Source of the DNA: an uncultured Kiritimatiellota bacterium
GTDB taxonomy: Bacteria > Verrucomicrobiota > Kiritimatiellia > RFP12 > DVOR01
Assembly (NCBI GenBank): GCA_944389585.1
Contig: CALXMW010000008.1
Coordinates: 19,010-83,009, forward strand
Direction of reading: 5' to 3'
Length of the DNA stretch: 64,000 bases
Each line of letters opens with the position of its first letter. The stretch's first letter is position 1. Below are positions 34,440 through 43,006 of this stretch, one piece after another. Under the pieces are notes generated by a model that had not been told where the DNA came from, did no database searches, and worked only from the letters and a program-made list of their open reading frames with translations. The translations under genes and the position numbers were made by a program.

Positions 34440-35783
34440 ATGCGCGTCGCCTTCTTCGCAGACATCCATGCCAACCTCCCCGCGCTGGAGGCCGCGCTGG
34501 AGGACGCCCGCGCGCGCGGCGCCACCCACCTCATCAACCTCGGCGACCTCGTCGGCTACGGCCCCGAGCCCGCCGAGTGCCTCGCCCGCGTCCGGGAGGT
34601 CGCCTCCGCCTCCGTCCTGGGCAACCACGACGCCGCCGTCTGCGGCCTCCTCGACCCCAGGCTCTTCAACGCCTTCGCCCGCGAGACCGCCGAGCGCGCC
34701 GCCCTCGCCCTCGGCGCGGAGGAGCGCGCCTGGCTCGCCGCCCTGCCCTACGTGCTGGAGGGCGACGGCTTCGCCTGCGCCCACGGCAGCTTTGCCGACC
34801 CGCCGCGCTTCAACTACCTTGAGACGAAGGAGGACGCCGCGCTCAGCCTGGCCGCCCAGCCCGGCTTCCCCCTCCTCGTCGTCGGCCACACCCACATCCC
34901 CCGCCTGTTCGCCCAGGAGGGCGGCGTCCTGCGCCAGCTCCCCCCCGAGGATCTCGCCCTCCGCCCCGGCGCGCGCTACGTGGTCAACCCCGGCTCCGTC
35001 GGCTTTCCCCGCGGCGAGCGCCTCACCGCCGACTATCTGCTTTACGACACCGTCACCGGCCGCATCGCCTTCCGCGCCGTGCCCTACGACCTGGCCCCCT
35101 ACCGCCTGGCCCTGGTGCGCAACGGCTACAACCCGCTCAACTACTGGTTCCTCAGCCCCTCCGCGCGCCGGCGCCGCGCCGAGCAGGCCTTCCTCACTCC
35201 CCCGCGCAGCGCCCCCGCCCCCGGCGGCCCCTTCCGCCCCCGGCGCGACAGGGCCCTGCCCAAAGGCTTCTGGCTGGCCGCCGCCCTCCTTGGGCTCCTG
35301 CTCCTGGGGGCGGCCGCCGCGGCCTGGGCGCTCCGCCCCCCCGCCGACGCGCCCGCCGCCCAGGCCGCCGAACAGCCGCTCCTGCCGCCGCTTTCGTGCT
35401 GGGAAATCGGCGGCGCCGGGCTCAGCGTCCGGGCCGACGAGGCCGCCAATGCCCTCACCCTGGCGCCCGCCGCGCCGGGGCGCCCGTGCCAGGCCACCCT
35501 GCTCTCCCCCCTCGCCGCGCTCCCGGGGCACGTGGGCAAGCTCCGCCTCTCCTTCCGCACAGACGCCCGCGAGCATCCCGGGCTGCGCTACACCGCCCAA
35601 GTCATCTTCCACCGGCCGGACGGCTCCCAGCGCAAGGACGACCTCCACCCCTACAAGACCCCGCGCGACTGCGCCTATACCGTCACCGTCCCCAACGACG
35701 CAGCCGCCTTCCGCGTCCGCTTCACCTTTTCCCTCCCCGGCGCGCTCACCCTCACGGCCCCCACCCTGCGCGTGGTGGAGTGA
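34440..35783 (+). CDS. Metallophosphoesterase with membrane anchor and C-terminal domain
   Basis: Residues 1-225 are a YfcE/MJ0936-type calcineurin-like phosphoesterase with all metal motifs: DIHAN, GDLVGYGP, GNHD and GHTHIP. A basic linker (RRRRAEQ...RPRRDR) leads to one membrane helix near residues 280-300 (GFWLAAALLGLLLLGAAAAAW). The last 130 residues form a beta-rich domain of unknown family (LSFRTDAREHPGLRYTAQVIFH). With positive charges before the helix, the catalytic part should stay in the cytoplasm and the C-terminal domain outside. This fusion is unusual for the family. Confidence 0.75.
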   Translation: MRVAFFADIHANLPALEAALEDARARGATHLINLGDLVGYGPEPAECLARVREVASASVLGNHDAAVCGLLDPRLFNAFARETAERAALALGAEERAWLAALPYVLEGDGFACAHGSFADPPRFNYLETKEDAALSLAAQPGFPLLVVGHTHIPRLFAQEGGVLRQLPPEDLALRPGARYVVNPGSVGFPRGERLTADYLLYDTVTGRIAFRAVPYDLAPYRLALVRNGYNPLNYWFLSPSARRRRAEQAFLTPPRSAPAPGGPFRPRRDRALPKGFWLAAALLGLLLLGAAAAAWALRPPADAPAAQAAEQPLLPPLSCWEIGGAGLSVRADEAANALTLAPAAPGRPCQATLLSPLAALPGHVGKLRLSFRTDAREHPGLRYTAQVIFHRPDGSQRKDDLHPYKTPRDCAYTVTVPNDAAAFRVRFTFSLPGALTLTAPTLRVVE

Positions 35784-35790
35784 GCCCATG

Positions 35791-35823
35791 AAAAAGCCCC
35801 GGCCTTCCCGGCCGGGGCTTTTT
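35791..35823. terminator. Bidirectional terminator
   Basis: A perfect 14-bp stem (AAAAAGCCCCGGCC and its complement) with a 5-nt loop separates the convergent metallophosphoesterase and PEP-CTERM genes. Confidence 0.9.
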
Positions 35824-35839
35824 CGTGCCGTGGCGGCGC

Positions 35840-36499
35840 TTACGACGCGCGGCGGCGGAGGGCCAGGCCGGCCGCGCCCAGCGCGAGCAGCGCCAGCGCC
35901 GTGGGCTCGGGCACGCCGTCCGTGCTCTGCGTCTCCACCAGGTGCGCCACCTCCTCGGCCGTCAGCGGGCCGTCCCAGCCGGAGAAGCCCTCGAGCTTGA
36001 AGGAGGCGGTCGAGGCGTTGTTGCTGTTCAGGAAGACCTGGGGAAGCGTGGGGTAGGTGTTCGAGGCCGTGAAGATCACCTCGTTGTTGACGTAGCAGGT
36101 GACGGTATTGGTATTCCCTTCGCGGCCATAGGCCAGGGTGAGGATGTACGTTTCGCCGGCCTTCAGCTCAACCTGCGTGGAGCCTTCGACCCAGGCGGTC
36201 TGGTTCGTGTTCAGGTGGATGCCCAGGTAAGTGCCGTCCGTCCTCGGGTCGTCTTTGCCGGCGATGCGGAAGGTGAGGCCGCCGAAGCCGTCCGCGTTCG
36301 TGTTGAAGATGTAGGCCTGCGTGTCGCTGAGCGTGTCGCTGACGGTGATTTTGGCAACGATGGAGAGGTTGTTGTTGAAGTCGACCTTCGCGTTCTTTCC
36401 GGCGAAGTCCCCGGTCGGGCGCGTCCACGAGCAGGTGACGGCCTGTGCGGCGGGGAGGGTGAGTGCGGCGAGGGCCGCGGCGAGGAAGAGGCGTTTCAT
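35840..36499 (-). CDS. PEP-CTERM sorted secreted protein 2
   Basis: The 219-aa protein has a signal peptide (MKRLFLAAALAALTLPAAQA), a LamG/concanavalin-like body (VDFNNNLSIVAKITV, TYLGIHLNTNQTAWVEG, VTCYVNNEVIF), and a PEP-CTERM tail, VPEP followed by TALALLALGAAGLAL and RRR. The tail is nearly identical to that of the protein at 9659-10309, while the bodies differ. The start is supported by AGGAG 9 nt upstream. It converges on the metallophosphoesterase gene. Confidence 0.85.
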   Translation of the reverse strand: MKRLFLAAALAALTLPAAQAVTCSWTRPTGDFAGKNAKVDFNNNLSIVAKITVSDTLSDTQAYIFNTNADGFGGLTFRIAGKDDPRTDGTYLGIHLNTNQTAWVEGSTQVELKAGETYILTLAYGREGNTNTVTCYVNNEVIFTASNTYPTLPQVFLNSNNASTASFKLEGFSGWDGPLTAEEVAHLVETQSTDGVPEPTALALLALGAAGLALRRRAS

Positions 36500-36547
36500 G
36501 CTGTCTGTTTCTCCTGTCTGGGCGACAATCGCCCGCAACGGGGAGAA

Positions 36548-36558
36548 AAGATAGCATA
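36548..36558 (-). promoter_or_regulatory. Extended -10 promoter (TATGCTATCTT)
   Basis: The minus-strand hexamer TATCTT lies 48 nt before the PEP-CTERM protein 2 ATG. Confidence 0.65.
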
Positions 36559-36618
36559 AGATAGGGGGGGGGGCAAGACTTATTTTTCGCGCGCCGCGCG
36601 GCGGGGCTCGGCTGGGGC

Positions 36619-36648
36619 AAAAAAACGCCCGTGGCGGGGCCACGGGCG
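36619..36648 (-). terminator. Terminator of tRNA-Tyr
   Basis: On the minus strand a 10-bp GC stem (CGCCCGTGGC with GCCACGGGCG) is followed by T7, just after the tRNA 3' end. Confidence 0.85.
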
Positions 36649-36653
36649 GAAGA

Positions 36654-36738
36654 TGGTGGTGGGTCTACGATTCGAACGTAGGAAGGCAAAGCCAGCGGAT
36701 TTACAGTCCGCCCCAGTTGGCCACTTTGGTAACCCACC
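36654..36738 (-). tRNA. tRNA-Tyr (GTA)
   Basis: The 85-nt cloverleaf has the acceptor stem GGTGGGT/ACCCACC, the anticodon loop ACTGTAAATC with GTA, a long variable arm as in bacterial tRNA-Tyr, a canonical T loop TTCGAAT and an encoded CCA end. Confidence 0.95.
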
Positions 36739-36752
36739 GGAAAACGCCGCAT

Positions 36753-36763
36753 AGTATAGCAAA
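36753..36763 (-). promoter_or_regulatory. -10 promoter of tRNA-Tyr (TTTGCTATACT)
   Basis: The hexamer TATACT lies 14 nt before the tRNA 5' end, allowing a short 5' leader. Confidence 0.75.
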
Positions 36764-36784
36764 AGGGGCGCGGCGGCGCAAGCG

Positions 36785-37846
36785 TTATTTTGCGTTTGGG
36801 TTTGGGCGGAGGCGGGCGAGGAGGCGGGCGAGGAGGCCGCGGGGGCTGTCTTCGGGCAGGGGGCAGGGATGGGCGTTGAGGCTGGCGTAGCGGGCGCGGA
36901 GGGCGTCTTGGGAGGAGAGGGGGCGGGGGCCTTGGGGGGGAAGGGCGTAGGTGCCGTCGGGTTTCATGCGGCGGGCCTTGGCGTCGTCGGCGCGGAGGAT
37001 GGCGATGAGCTGGAGGAGGTCTTGGCGGCAGTCGGGGTCGACGATGGGGGTGTAGACCTCGACGCGGCGGTTGAGGTTGCGGTTGAGGAAGTCGCCCGAG
37101 CCGATGAAGAGGCGTTCGTGGCCGGGCGCGCCGAAGCAGAGGAGGCGCGTGTGCTCGAGGCTGTCGCCGACGACGGAGCGGATGTCGAGGTTGTCGGTCT
37201 TGCCAGGGATGCCGGGGCGGACGCAGCAGATGCCGCGGACGTGGAGGTCGAGGCGGACGCCGGCGCGGGAGGCCTCGATGAGCTTCCGGATGAGCGGCAT
37301 GTTGTTGAGGGAGTTGACCTTGAGGAAGGCGTAGGCGGGGCGGCCGGCGCGGGCCTCGGCGATCTCTTGGTCGAGCTGGGCCAGGAGGCGGGGGAGGAAG
37401 GACTTGGGGGCGACCCAGAGGGCGTCGCTCTCGACCTCGGGGTCGCCGAGGCAGAGGGCGCGGAAGAGGCGGATGGCGTCGCGGCCGATGGTGGGGTCAG
37501 CGGTGAGGTAGGAGAGGTCGGTGTACTGGGCGGCGGTCTTTTCGTTGTAGTTGCCGGTGCCGATCTGGGTGAGGGTGCGGGGCTCGTCGCCGCCGTCGTT
37601 GTAGAGGATGAGGCAGACTTTGGCGTGGACTTTGTAGCCGGGGAGGCCGTAGATGACGGTGCAGCCGGCCTCCTGGAGCATCTCGGAGTAGTTGATGTTG
37701 TTCTCCTCGTCGAAGCGGGCGCGGAGCTCGAGGACGCAGAGGACGTCCTTGCCGTTCTCGGCGGCGCGGGCGAGGCCCCGGGCGAATCGCCTCGGGGCCT
37801 CAGTATGGAGGGATAGGAGAAACGAAGATGAGCGGCTTGCACTCAT
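36785..37846 (-). pseudogene. Truncated ppk duplicate fused to a small-RNA element
   Basis: The frame encodes the C-terminal part of polyphosphate kinase from residue 380 (RAAENGKDVL) onward. It is identical over 956 bp (36820-37775) to the intact ppk at 39929-40884. The N-terminal 379 residues are missing. They are replaced by MSASRSSSFLLSLHTEAP RRFARG, read from a small-RNA element (37772-37852). The autophosphorylated histidine in YKVHAKV remains, but the N-terminal and head domains are lost, so activity is unlikely. The last residues also differ (LLARLRPNPNAK instead of LRRLLRH). A promoter 12 nt before the ATG could still express it. Confidence 0.85.
36820..37775 (-). repeat. 956-bp duplicated ppk segment, copy 1
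   Basis: It matches 39929-40884 at a constant offset of 3109 bp with no indel, and I saw no mismatch in the lines compared. The left end lies in GAGGCGGGCGAG repeats; the right end lies at GCGAGG followed by a GGGCGA-containing stretch shared with the small-RNA terminator. Confidence 0.9.
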
Positions 37847-37852
37847 GCTTAC
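37772..37852 (-). ncRNA. Candidate small RNA, copy 1 (terminator captured)
   Basis: Read on the minus strand from about 37852: hairpin 1 is ATGAGTG/CGCTCAT with loop CAAGC. It is followed by the linker CGTTTCTCCTATCCCTCC and then hairpin 2 (37772-37801, 13 bp with one bulge). The linker and hairpin 2 match the copy at 46618-46699, but hairpin 1 has a different sequence with the same shape. The T-rich end expected of a terminator is replaced by the ppk fragment. Confidence 0.6.
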
Positions 37853-37858
37853 GTCCCT

Positions 37859-37869
37859 AAGATAGCACA
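37859..37869 (-). promoter_or_regulatory. Extended -10 promoter (TGTGCTATCTT)
   Basis: The minus-strand element would start transcription near 37852, at the first small-RNA copy and the truncated ppk frame. Confidence 0.75.
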
Positions 37870-38082
37870 GAGTTTGGCGTGGAGGACGGCGCGCCTGGGG
37901 GATTTTGGCGTTGCATACGGCCGTAAGCAGTGCGACCGCACGCCCGCGGCCACATCCCACACACCAACCAGCCCCACATGCCAACCCAGGCCCGCACGCC
38001 CCGCACCGTGCGCCCGCCTGACCACAACCTCGCGCACCCGCACCAGGCCCGCACGCCCGTACCTAAGCCAAGATTGGCGGCA

Positions 38083-39858
38083 TCAGGGTTCTGTGGGAGG
38101 GGTGGTGCGGACGTTGGTGCAGGCGCGGAGGGTGAGCCAGGCGGTGTTTGGGTGGAAGGGGGGATAGGAGTGGGTCCGCAGGAGGCGGTTGTCGCGGATG
38201 GTGAGGGCGTCGACGCTTTTGGCGAAAACGAGGGGGGCGTCGAAGGTGACGAAGGTGTTGCCTTCGATGCAGATGTTTCGGTGGAAGGGGCGTTTTTGGG
38301 CGGGGAGGTCGGGGATTTCGGGGCAGATGCTGATGGCGGCCTCGGTGAATTGGTAGATGGAGGTGAGGGGGTTGATGAAGCAGTTGCCTTGGATGAGGAC
38401 GTCGGCGCAGGCGCCGCTTTCGTACCAGCCGTTGCAGTCGCCGCAGAGGAGGATGGCGGCGCCGCTGGTGTGGTCGAAGAGGTTGTTGAGGCAGCGGACA
38501 GGCTTGGGGGTGGAGAAGAGGGCGCCGCGGGCGCGGTTGTTGGCCACGCGGTTGCCGATGAAGGTTACGCTTGGGGTGCGGGTGAGGTTTTCGGCGCCGA
38601 GGGGGCCGCGGGCGGGGTCGACCTCTGGGGGGAGGGGGTCGCGGAAGGTGAGGCGGAGGCGTTTGGCGCCGGCGCGGACGGTGGGGGCGTCGAGGGGGTC
38701 GACGCGTGCGAGGGTGGCGTTGACGGCGAGGGGCTCCATGGTGTGCGCGCGGATGAAGGCGACGGTCTCGCCCGGGGCGCCCCAGGACATGCCGTAGGCT
38801 TGGGGGTGGCGGTAGGCGCAGTCGAGGGTGTGGTCGTCCACGCGGCGTTGCACGAGAAGGTAGGTGCCGTGGACGTTGATGGCGTCGTCCATCATGCCTT
38901 CGAAGGTGCAGGCCTGGCAGAGGATGTGTCCGGAGCAGCCGGAGAAGTGGGTGGCGTCGGCCTGGGTGGAGAAGCGGCGGCCTTTGGCGGCGTTGGGGAT
39001 GACGCGGAGGCGTTCGAGGGTGATGGAGTCGGTGTTTTGCCCGAGGAGGCCCATGCCGTCGGCGTAGTGGATGGTGAGGTCGCGGAGGGAGAGGTTTCGG
39101 GAGTCGGAGAGGACGATGGCGGGGGCGGGGCGTTCCCAGAGGCGGAGGGCCAGGTGTTGGCCGGGGCGAAAGGCGCGGTGGGCGCAGTCGGCGGCGGTGT
39201 AGGAACCGTCGGCATTGCGGGTTACCCGGCGGAGGTTGAAAGCAAGGTCGGCGGTGCGGTAGGCGATGCGGCCGTCGGGCTCGAAGAGGATGCCGCCGCC
39301 GGGGGCGGCGTGGAAGTCGGGGCCGGAGAAGCGGAGGGTGGAGCCTCCGAGGGAGGGGTTGACCTCCGGCAAGAGCGTGAAGGTTACGGTCCGGGCGGCG
39401 GGATCGACGGCGGTGAAGGTGGCTTGGGCGATGGTCGGGGTCTCGTAGTCCACGGTGAAGCCTTGGAGGCGGATGTCCGCGCTGTCCCAGACGCCGACGG
39501 CGATGATACGGCCACGCAGGTTGAAGCAGGCGCCGGGGGCCTCCAACGTGAGGTCTGTCAGGCCTTCCAGCGGCAGGAAGACGCGCTTGGGGTTTTGCTG
39601 GTCGTGGTTGGAGATGAACCAGGTGCGTAGCTGGCACTGGTCGGGGCCGATGTCGTAGACGCCGGGCGCGAAGCGGAGGGTGGCGGGGGGCGGGGCCTGC
39701 CGCACGGCCTGCAGGAGGCGGGCGACGTCCTCGGCGGTGAAGGGTTTACCGGGGGCGACGCCGTAATCCGCGGCTTGGATGGGGGTCGCGCGAACGGCGG
39801 GGGCCGCGGCCGCCAGGGCCAGGGTCGTCAGGATCGCACGTGTTTGGTTCGCCCGCAT
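38083..39858 (-). CDS. GH110-like alpha-1,3-galactosidase
   Basis: GH110 enzymes remove alpha-1,3-linked galactose, for example from blood-group B or linear Gal-alpha-1,3-Gal glycans. The 591-aa protein has a signal peptide (MRANQTRAILTTLALAAAAPAVRA) and a right-handed beta-helix layout. It includes the family-like segments FISNHDQQNPKRV, VDYETPTIAQATF, FEGMMDDAINVHGTYL and repeated strand turns near the C-terminus. The acidic pair in MMDDA is a likely catalytic site by family analogy. It is monocistronic, and its ATG lies 6 nt after the -10, so the mRNA is leaderless. It sits between the two ppk copies. Host glycan use would fit a gut organism. Confidence 0.8.
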   Translation of the reverse strand: MRANQTRAILTTLALAAAAPAVRATPIQAADYGVAPGKPFTAEDVARLLQAVRQAPPPATLRFAPGVYDIGPDQCQLRTWFISNHDQQNPKRVFLPLEGLTDLTLEAPGACFNLRGRIIAVGVWDSADIRLQGFTVDYETPTIAQATFTAVDPAARTVTFTLLPEVNPSLGGSTLRFSGPDFHAAPGGGILFEPDGRIAYRTADLAFNLRRVTRNADGSYTAADCAHRAFRPGQHLALRLWERPAPAIVLSDSRNLSLRDLTIHYADGMGLLGQNTDSITLERLRVIPNAAKGRRFSTQADATHFSGCSGHILCQACTFEGMMDDAINVHGTYLLVQRRVDDHTLDCAYRHPQAYGMSWGAPGETVAFIRAHTMEPLAVNATLARVDPLDAPTVRAGAKRLRLTFRDPLPPEVDPARGPLGAENLTRTPSVTFIGNRVANNRARGALFSTPKPVRCLNNLFDHTSGAAILLCGDCNGWYESGACADVLIQGNCFINPLTSIYQFTEAAISICPEIPDLPAQKRPFHRNICIEGNTFVTFDAPLVFAKSVDALTIRDNRLLRTHSYPPFHPNTAWLTLRACTNVRTTPPTEP

Positions 39859-39864
39859 GGGGGC

Positions 39865-39875
39865 AGTATAGCACA
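39865..39875 (-). promoter_or_regulatory. Extended -10 promoter of GH110 (TGTGCTATACT), leaderless
   Basis: TATACT ends 6 nt before the ATG at 39858. Confidence 0.8.
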
Positions 39876-39908
39876 CCGGCGAGGAAAGGGTGCGTACCGG
39901 GCCCCGAA

Positions 39909-42023
39909 TCAGTGGCGGAGGAGGCGGCGGAGGCGGGCGAGGAGGCCGCGGGGGCTGTCTTCGGGCAGGGGGCAGGGATGGGCGTTGAGGCTGGCGTAGC
40001 GGGCGCGGAGGGCGTCTTGGGAGGAGAGGGGGCGGGGGCCTTGGGGGGGAAGGGCGTAGGTGCCGTCGGGTTTCATGCGGCGGGCCTTGGCGTCGTCGGC
40101 GCGGAGGATGGCGATGAGCTGGAGGAGGTCTTGGCGGCAGTCGGGGTCGACGATGGGGGTGTAGACCTCGACGCGGCGGTTGAGGTTGCGGTTGAGGAAG
40201 TCGCCCGAGCCGATGAAGAGGCGTTCGTGGCCGGGCGCGCCGAAGCAGAGGAGGCGCGTGTGCTCGAGGCTGTCGCCGACGACGGAGCGGATGTCGAGGT
40301 TGTCGGTCTTGCCAGGGATGCCGGGGCGGACGCAGCAGATGCCGCGGACGTGGAGGTCGAGGCGGACGCCGGCGCGGGAGGCCTCGATGAGCTTCCGGAT
40401 GAGCGGCATGTTGTTGAGGGAGTTGACCTTGAGGAAGGCGTAGGCGGGGCGGCCGGCGCGGGCCTCGGCGATCTCTTGGTCGAGCTGGGCCAGGAGGCGG
40501 GGGAGGAAGGACTTGGGGGCGACCCAGAGGGCGTCGCTCTCGACCTCGGGGTCGCCGAGGCAGAGGGCGCGGAAGAGGCGGATGGCGTCGCGGCCGATGG
40601 TGGGGTCAGCGGTGAGGTAGGAGAGGTCGGTGTACTGGGCGGCGGTCTTTTCGTTGTAGTTGCCGGTGCCGATCTGGGTGAGGGTGCGGGGCTCGTCGCC
40701 GCCGTCGTTGTAGAGGATGAGGCAGACTTTGGCGTGGACTTTGTAGCCGGGGAGGCCGTAGATGACGGTGCAGCCGGCCTCCTGGAGCATCTCGGAGTAG
40801 TTGATGTTGTTCTCCTCGTCGAAGCGGGCGCGGAGCTCGAGGACGCAGAGGACGTCCTTGCCGTTCTCGGCGGCGCGGGCGAGGGCCTGGGCGATGCGGC
40901 TGTTGGCGGCGAGGCGGTAGAGGGTGATGCGGATGGCGGAGACCTTGGGGTCCTCGGCGGCCTGCTCGAGGAGCCTGACAAAGGGGGAGATGCTCTCGAA
41001 GGGGAAGTGGAGGAGGCGGTCGCGCTCGCGGACGCGCCGGGCGATGTCGCCCTGGGCCCAGTTGACGTGGCAGGGCTTCCTGGGGGCGGCGCAGAGGCGT
41101 TGGGCGACCTCCGGGGGGAGGGCCTTGCCGAGGGCGAAGGCGAAGTCCGGCGCGAGGGGAAGGCTTTGGGCGCGGGGCTCGACGCCGGGGGGGAGGGCGA
41201 GGCGCTCGGCGAGGAGGGACTGGAGCTCGGGGCCGACGGGACGGTCGAACTGGAGGCGGACGGGCGCGAGGCGCTTGCGGCGGCGGACGAAGTCGCGCAT
41301 CGCGCCGCGGAAGTCGCCCTCGCCCTCGCGCTCCTCGACGGTGAGGTCGGCGTTGCGGGTGACGCGGCAGACGACGGTCTCGGCGAGGTCCCGGCGGCCG
41401 TAGAGCTTGGGGGCGAAGAAACGGACGACGGCGGAGGGGTGCAGGGCCCAGTGGCCGGCCTCGTCGGAGAAGAGCTTGAGGCGGGGGAGGCGGCCTAGGG
41501 GGATGACGCCGAGGGTGCGTTTGCCGAGGCGCGAGACGACGGCCTCCTCGCGGTCGCGGATGAAGGGGAAGGGGTGGTGGGCGTCGATGGCCAGGGGGGA
41601 GAGCAGCGGCTTGAGCTCGTCCTTGTAATAGCGGGCCATGGCGGCGGCGCGCGGGCCTTCGAGCGCCTCGGGGCGCAGGCAGGAGACGCCCCCGGCCTGG
41701 AGCGCGGCGCGGATGCCCTGGGCGACGCGCCCGGCCTCGTCGGTCAGGCGCTCGGCCTCGCGGCGGGCGGCGTCGAACTGCTGGGCGGGGGTCCAGCCGG
41801 TCTTGTCGTCGATCGGCGGGGGCTCCAGGGCCATCTGGTCAAGGAGGGTGCCGAGGCGGACGCGGTAGAACTCGTCGAGGTTGCTCTGGAAGATGCCCAG
41901 GAAGGTGAGGCGATCCAGGGGCGGGCGCGCCTCAAGGGCGGCCTCCTCGAGCACGCGGCGGTTGAAGGCGAGCCAGCTCAGCTCGCGGTTGAGGGTGCAG
42001 CCGTAGGCAACAGTCTCGTCCAT
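39909..42023 (-). CDS. ppk: Polyphosphate kinase
   Basis: PPK1 reversibly makes polyphosphate from ATP. The 704-aa protein has all four domains: the N-terminal helical part (LNRELSWLAFNRRVLEEA), the head (HHPFPFIRDRE), and two catalytic domains. The autophosphorylated histidine is His430 in GYKVHAKVCL. The second conserved region includes LHVRGICCVRPGIPG and SVVGDSLEHTRLL, with FIGSGDFLNRNLNRRVEV near the end. Its first 46 bp overlap the end of ppx, so both enzymes of polyphosphate turnover are translated from one transcript. Its 3' part is duplicated at 36820-37775. Confidence 0.95.
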   Translation of the reverse strand: MDETVAYGCTLNRELSWLAFNRRVLEEAALEARPPLDRLTFLGIFQSNLDEFYRVRLGTLLDQMALEPPPIDDKTGWTPAQQFDAARREAERLTDEAGRVAQGIRAALQAGGVSCLRPEALEGPRAAAMARYYKDELKPLLSPLAIDAHHPFPFIRDREEAVVSRLGKRTLGVIPLGRLPRLKLFSDEAGHWALHPSAVVRFFAPKLYGRRDLAETVVCRVTRNADLTVEEREGEGDFRGAMRDFVRRRKRLAPVRLQFDRPVGPELQSLLAERLALPPGVEPRAQSLPLAPDFAFALGKALPPEVAQRLCAAPRKPCHVNWAQGDIARRVRERDRLLHFPFESISPFVRLLEQAAEDPKVSAIRITLYRLAANSRIAQALARAAENGKDVLCVLELRARFDEENNINYSEMLQEAGCTVIYGLPGYKVHAKVCLILYNDGGDEPRTLTQIGTGNYNEKTAAQYTDLSYLTADPTIGRDAIRLFRALCLGDPEVESDALWVAPKSFLPRLLAQLDQEIAEARAGRPAYAFLKVNSLNNMPLIRKLIEASRAGVRLDLHVRGICCVRPGIPGKTDNLDIRSVVGDSLEHTRLLCFGAPGHERLFIGSGDFLNRNLNRRVEVYTPIVDPDCRQDLLQLIAILRADDAKARRMKPDGTYALPPQGPRPLSSQDALRARYASLNAHPCPLPEDSPRGLLARLRRLLRH
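39929..40884 (-). repeat. 956-bp duplicated ppk segment, copy 2
   Basis: This is the copy inside intact ppk, matching 36820-37775. Confidence 0.9.
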
Positions 42024-42922
42024 AGAAAGCCTTCCCTGACGCCGGTGGGCGTCACTTCGATGGTTTCGCAGCCCAGATGGCGGGCGATGGCCTCCATCGC
42101 CAGCACGCCGGGCAGAAGGGTGGACATCCGCCCGGGGATGACGCGGCGGAGGGTGGCCACCAGGCGGCCTTCGCGCTTGCGGGCCTCGCGCAGGAGGGCG
42201 CGGAGGGCCTCGCGCGGCACGCAGAGGCTCTCGCCGTCCTCGTCGGCGGCCTGGCCGGCGGCGCGCAGGAGCTTGGCCACGGCGCGGGCGGTGCCGCCCA
42301 TGGCGTGGAGCACGGCGGGCTCGGCGCCGGCGAAGCCGGGGAGGTATTCGTCGAGCGTGCCGCGGACGTAGCGGCGCATGGCGCGGGCCTCCTCGCGGTC
42401 GGGGAAGAGCCCGCGGCGCACGAAGTGCTCGCCCAGCGTCAGGCAGCCGAAGGGAAGCGAGGCGCCCTCGCCCAGGCCCGCCTCGTCGAAGCGGAAGACC
42501 TGGCAGCTGCCGCCGCCCAGGTCAAAGGCGAAGCCGGCCTTCAGGCCCGCGTGGCGCAGGGCCGCGCAGTCGCACGCCATCTCCTCCTCGGCCGAGAGGG
42601 GGAGGATCTCGATGCCCGTGAGCCTGCGCACGGCCTCCACGGCCTCCACGCGGTTGGTCACGCCGCGCAGCGAGGCGGTGGAGAAGGCCGTCACGCCCTC
42701 GCAGCGGCAGAGGGCGCAGAAGCGCTTCAGGTGGGCCATGGTGGCGCAGAGGCGCGAGAGGCCCTCCTCCGTCAGGCGGCCGTTGGAGACGTAGGCGATG
42801 AGCCCGGTGTACTCGCGCTCGCTGTAGAGCTTGCGCACGCGGTTGCCGCGGCGGCCGTAGACCACGGCGCGGATGGTGTTCGAGCCCACGTCGATCAGGG
42901 CCAGCTTCTCGGTCGTTTCCAT
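41978..42922 (-). CDS. ppx: Exopolyphosphatase (Ppx/GppA family)
   Basis: Ppx degrades polyphosphate from the ends; relatives also cleave pppGpp. The 314-aa protein has the ASKHA start LALIDVGSNTIRAVVYG, the catalytic-region SAEEEMAC, and the phosphate-2 motif FAFDLGGGSCQVF, then HAMGGTARAVAKLL. It is a short form without the C-terminal HD domain. The ATG is 7 nt from the -10 hexamer, so the ppx-ppk mRNA is leaderless. ppk starts inside its last 46 bp. Confidence 0.9.
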   Translation of the reverse strand: METTEKLALIDVGSNTIRAVVYGRRGNRVRKLYSEREYTGLIAYVSNGRLTEEGLSRLCATMAHLKRFCALCRCEGVTAFSTASLRGVTNRVEAVEAVRRLTGIEILPLSAEEEMACDCAALRHAGLKAGFAFDLGGGSCQVFRFDEAGLGEGASLPFGCLTLGEHFVRRGLFPDREEARAMRRYVRGTLDEYLPGFAGAEPAVLHAMGGTARAVAKLLRAAGQAADEDGESLCVPREALRALLREARKREGRLVATLRRVIPGRMSTLLPGVLAMEAIARHLGCETIEVTPTGVREGFLWTRLLPTAAPSTAS

Positions 42923-42929
42923 GCGCCCT

Positions 42930-42940
42930 ATGATAGCGCA
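42930..42940 (-). promoter_or_regulatory. Extended -10 promoter of ppx-ppk (TGCGCTATCAT), leaderless
   Basis: The hexamer ends 7 nt before the ppx ATG at 42922. Confidence 0.75.
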
Positions 42941-42989
42941 CGGGGCGACCGCGCGGGTGTTAGTTCTTCGTGAGTTCGCGCGCCGGGAA

Positions 42990-43000
42990 TGTGCTACACT
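42990..43000 (+). promoter_or_regulatory. Extended -10 promoter (TGTGCTACACT), leaderless
   Basis: TACACT ends 6 nt before the ATG at 43007. Confidence 0.75.
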
Positions 43001-43006
43001 GTTGCC

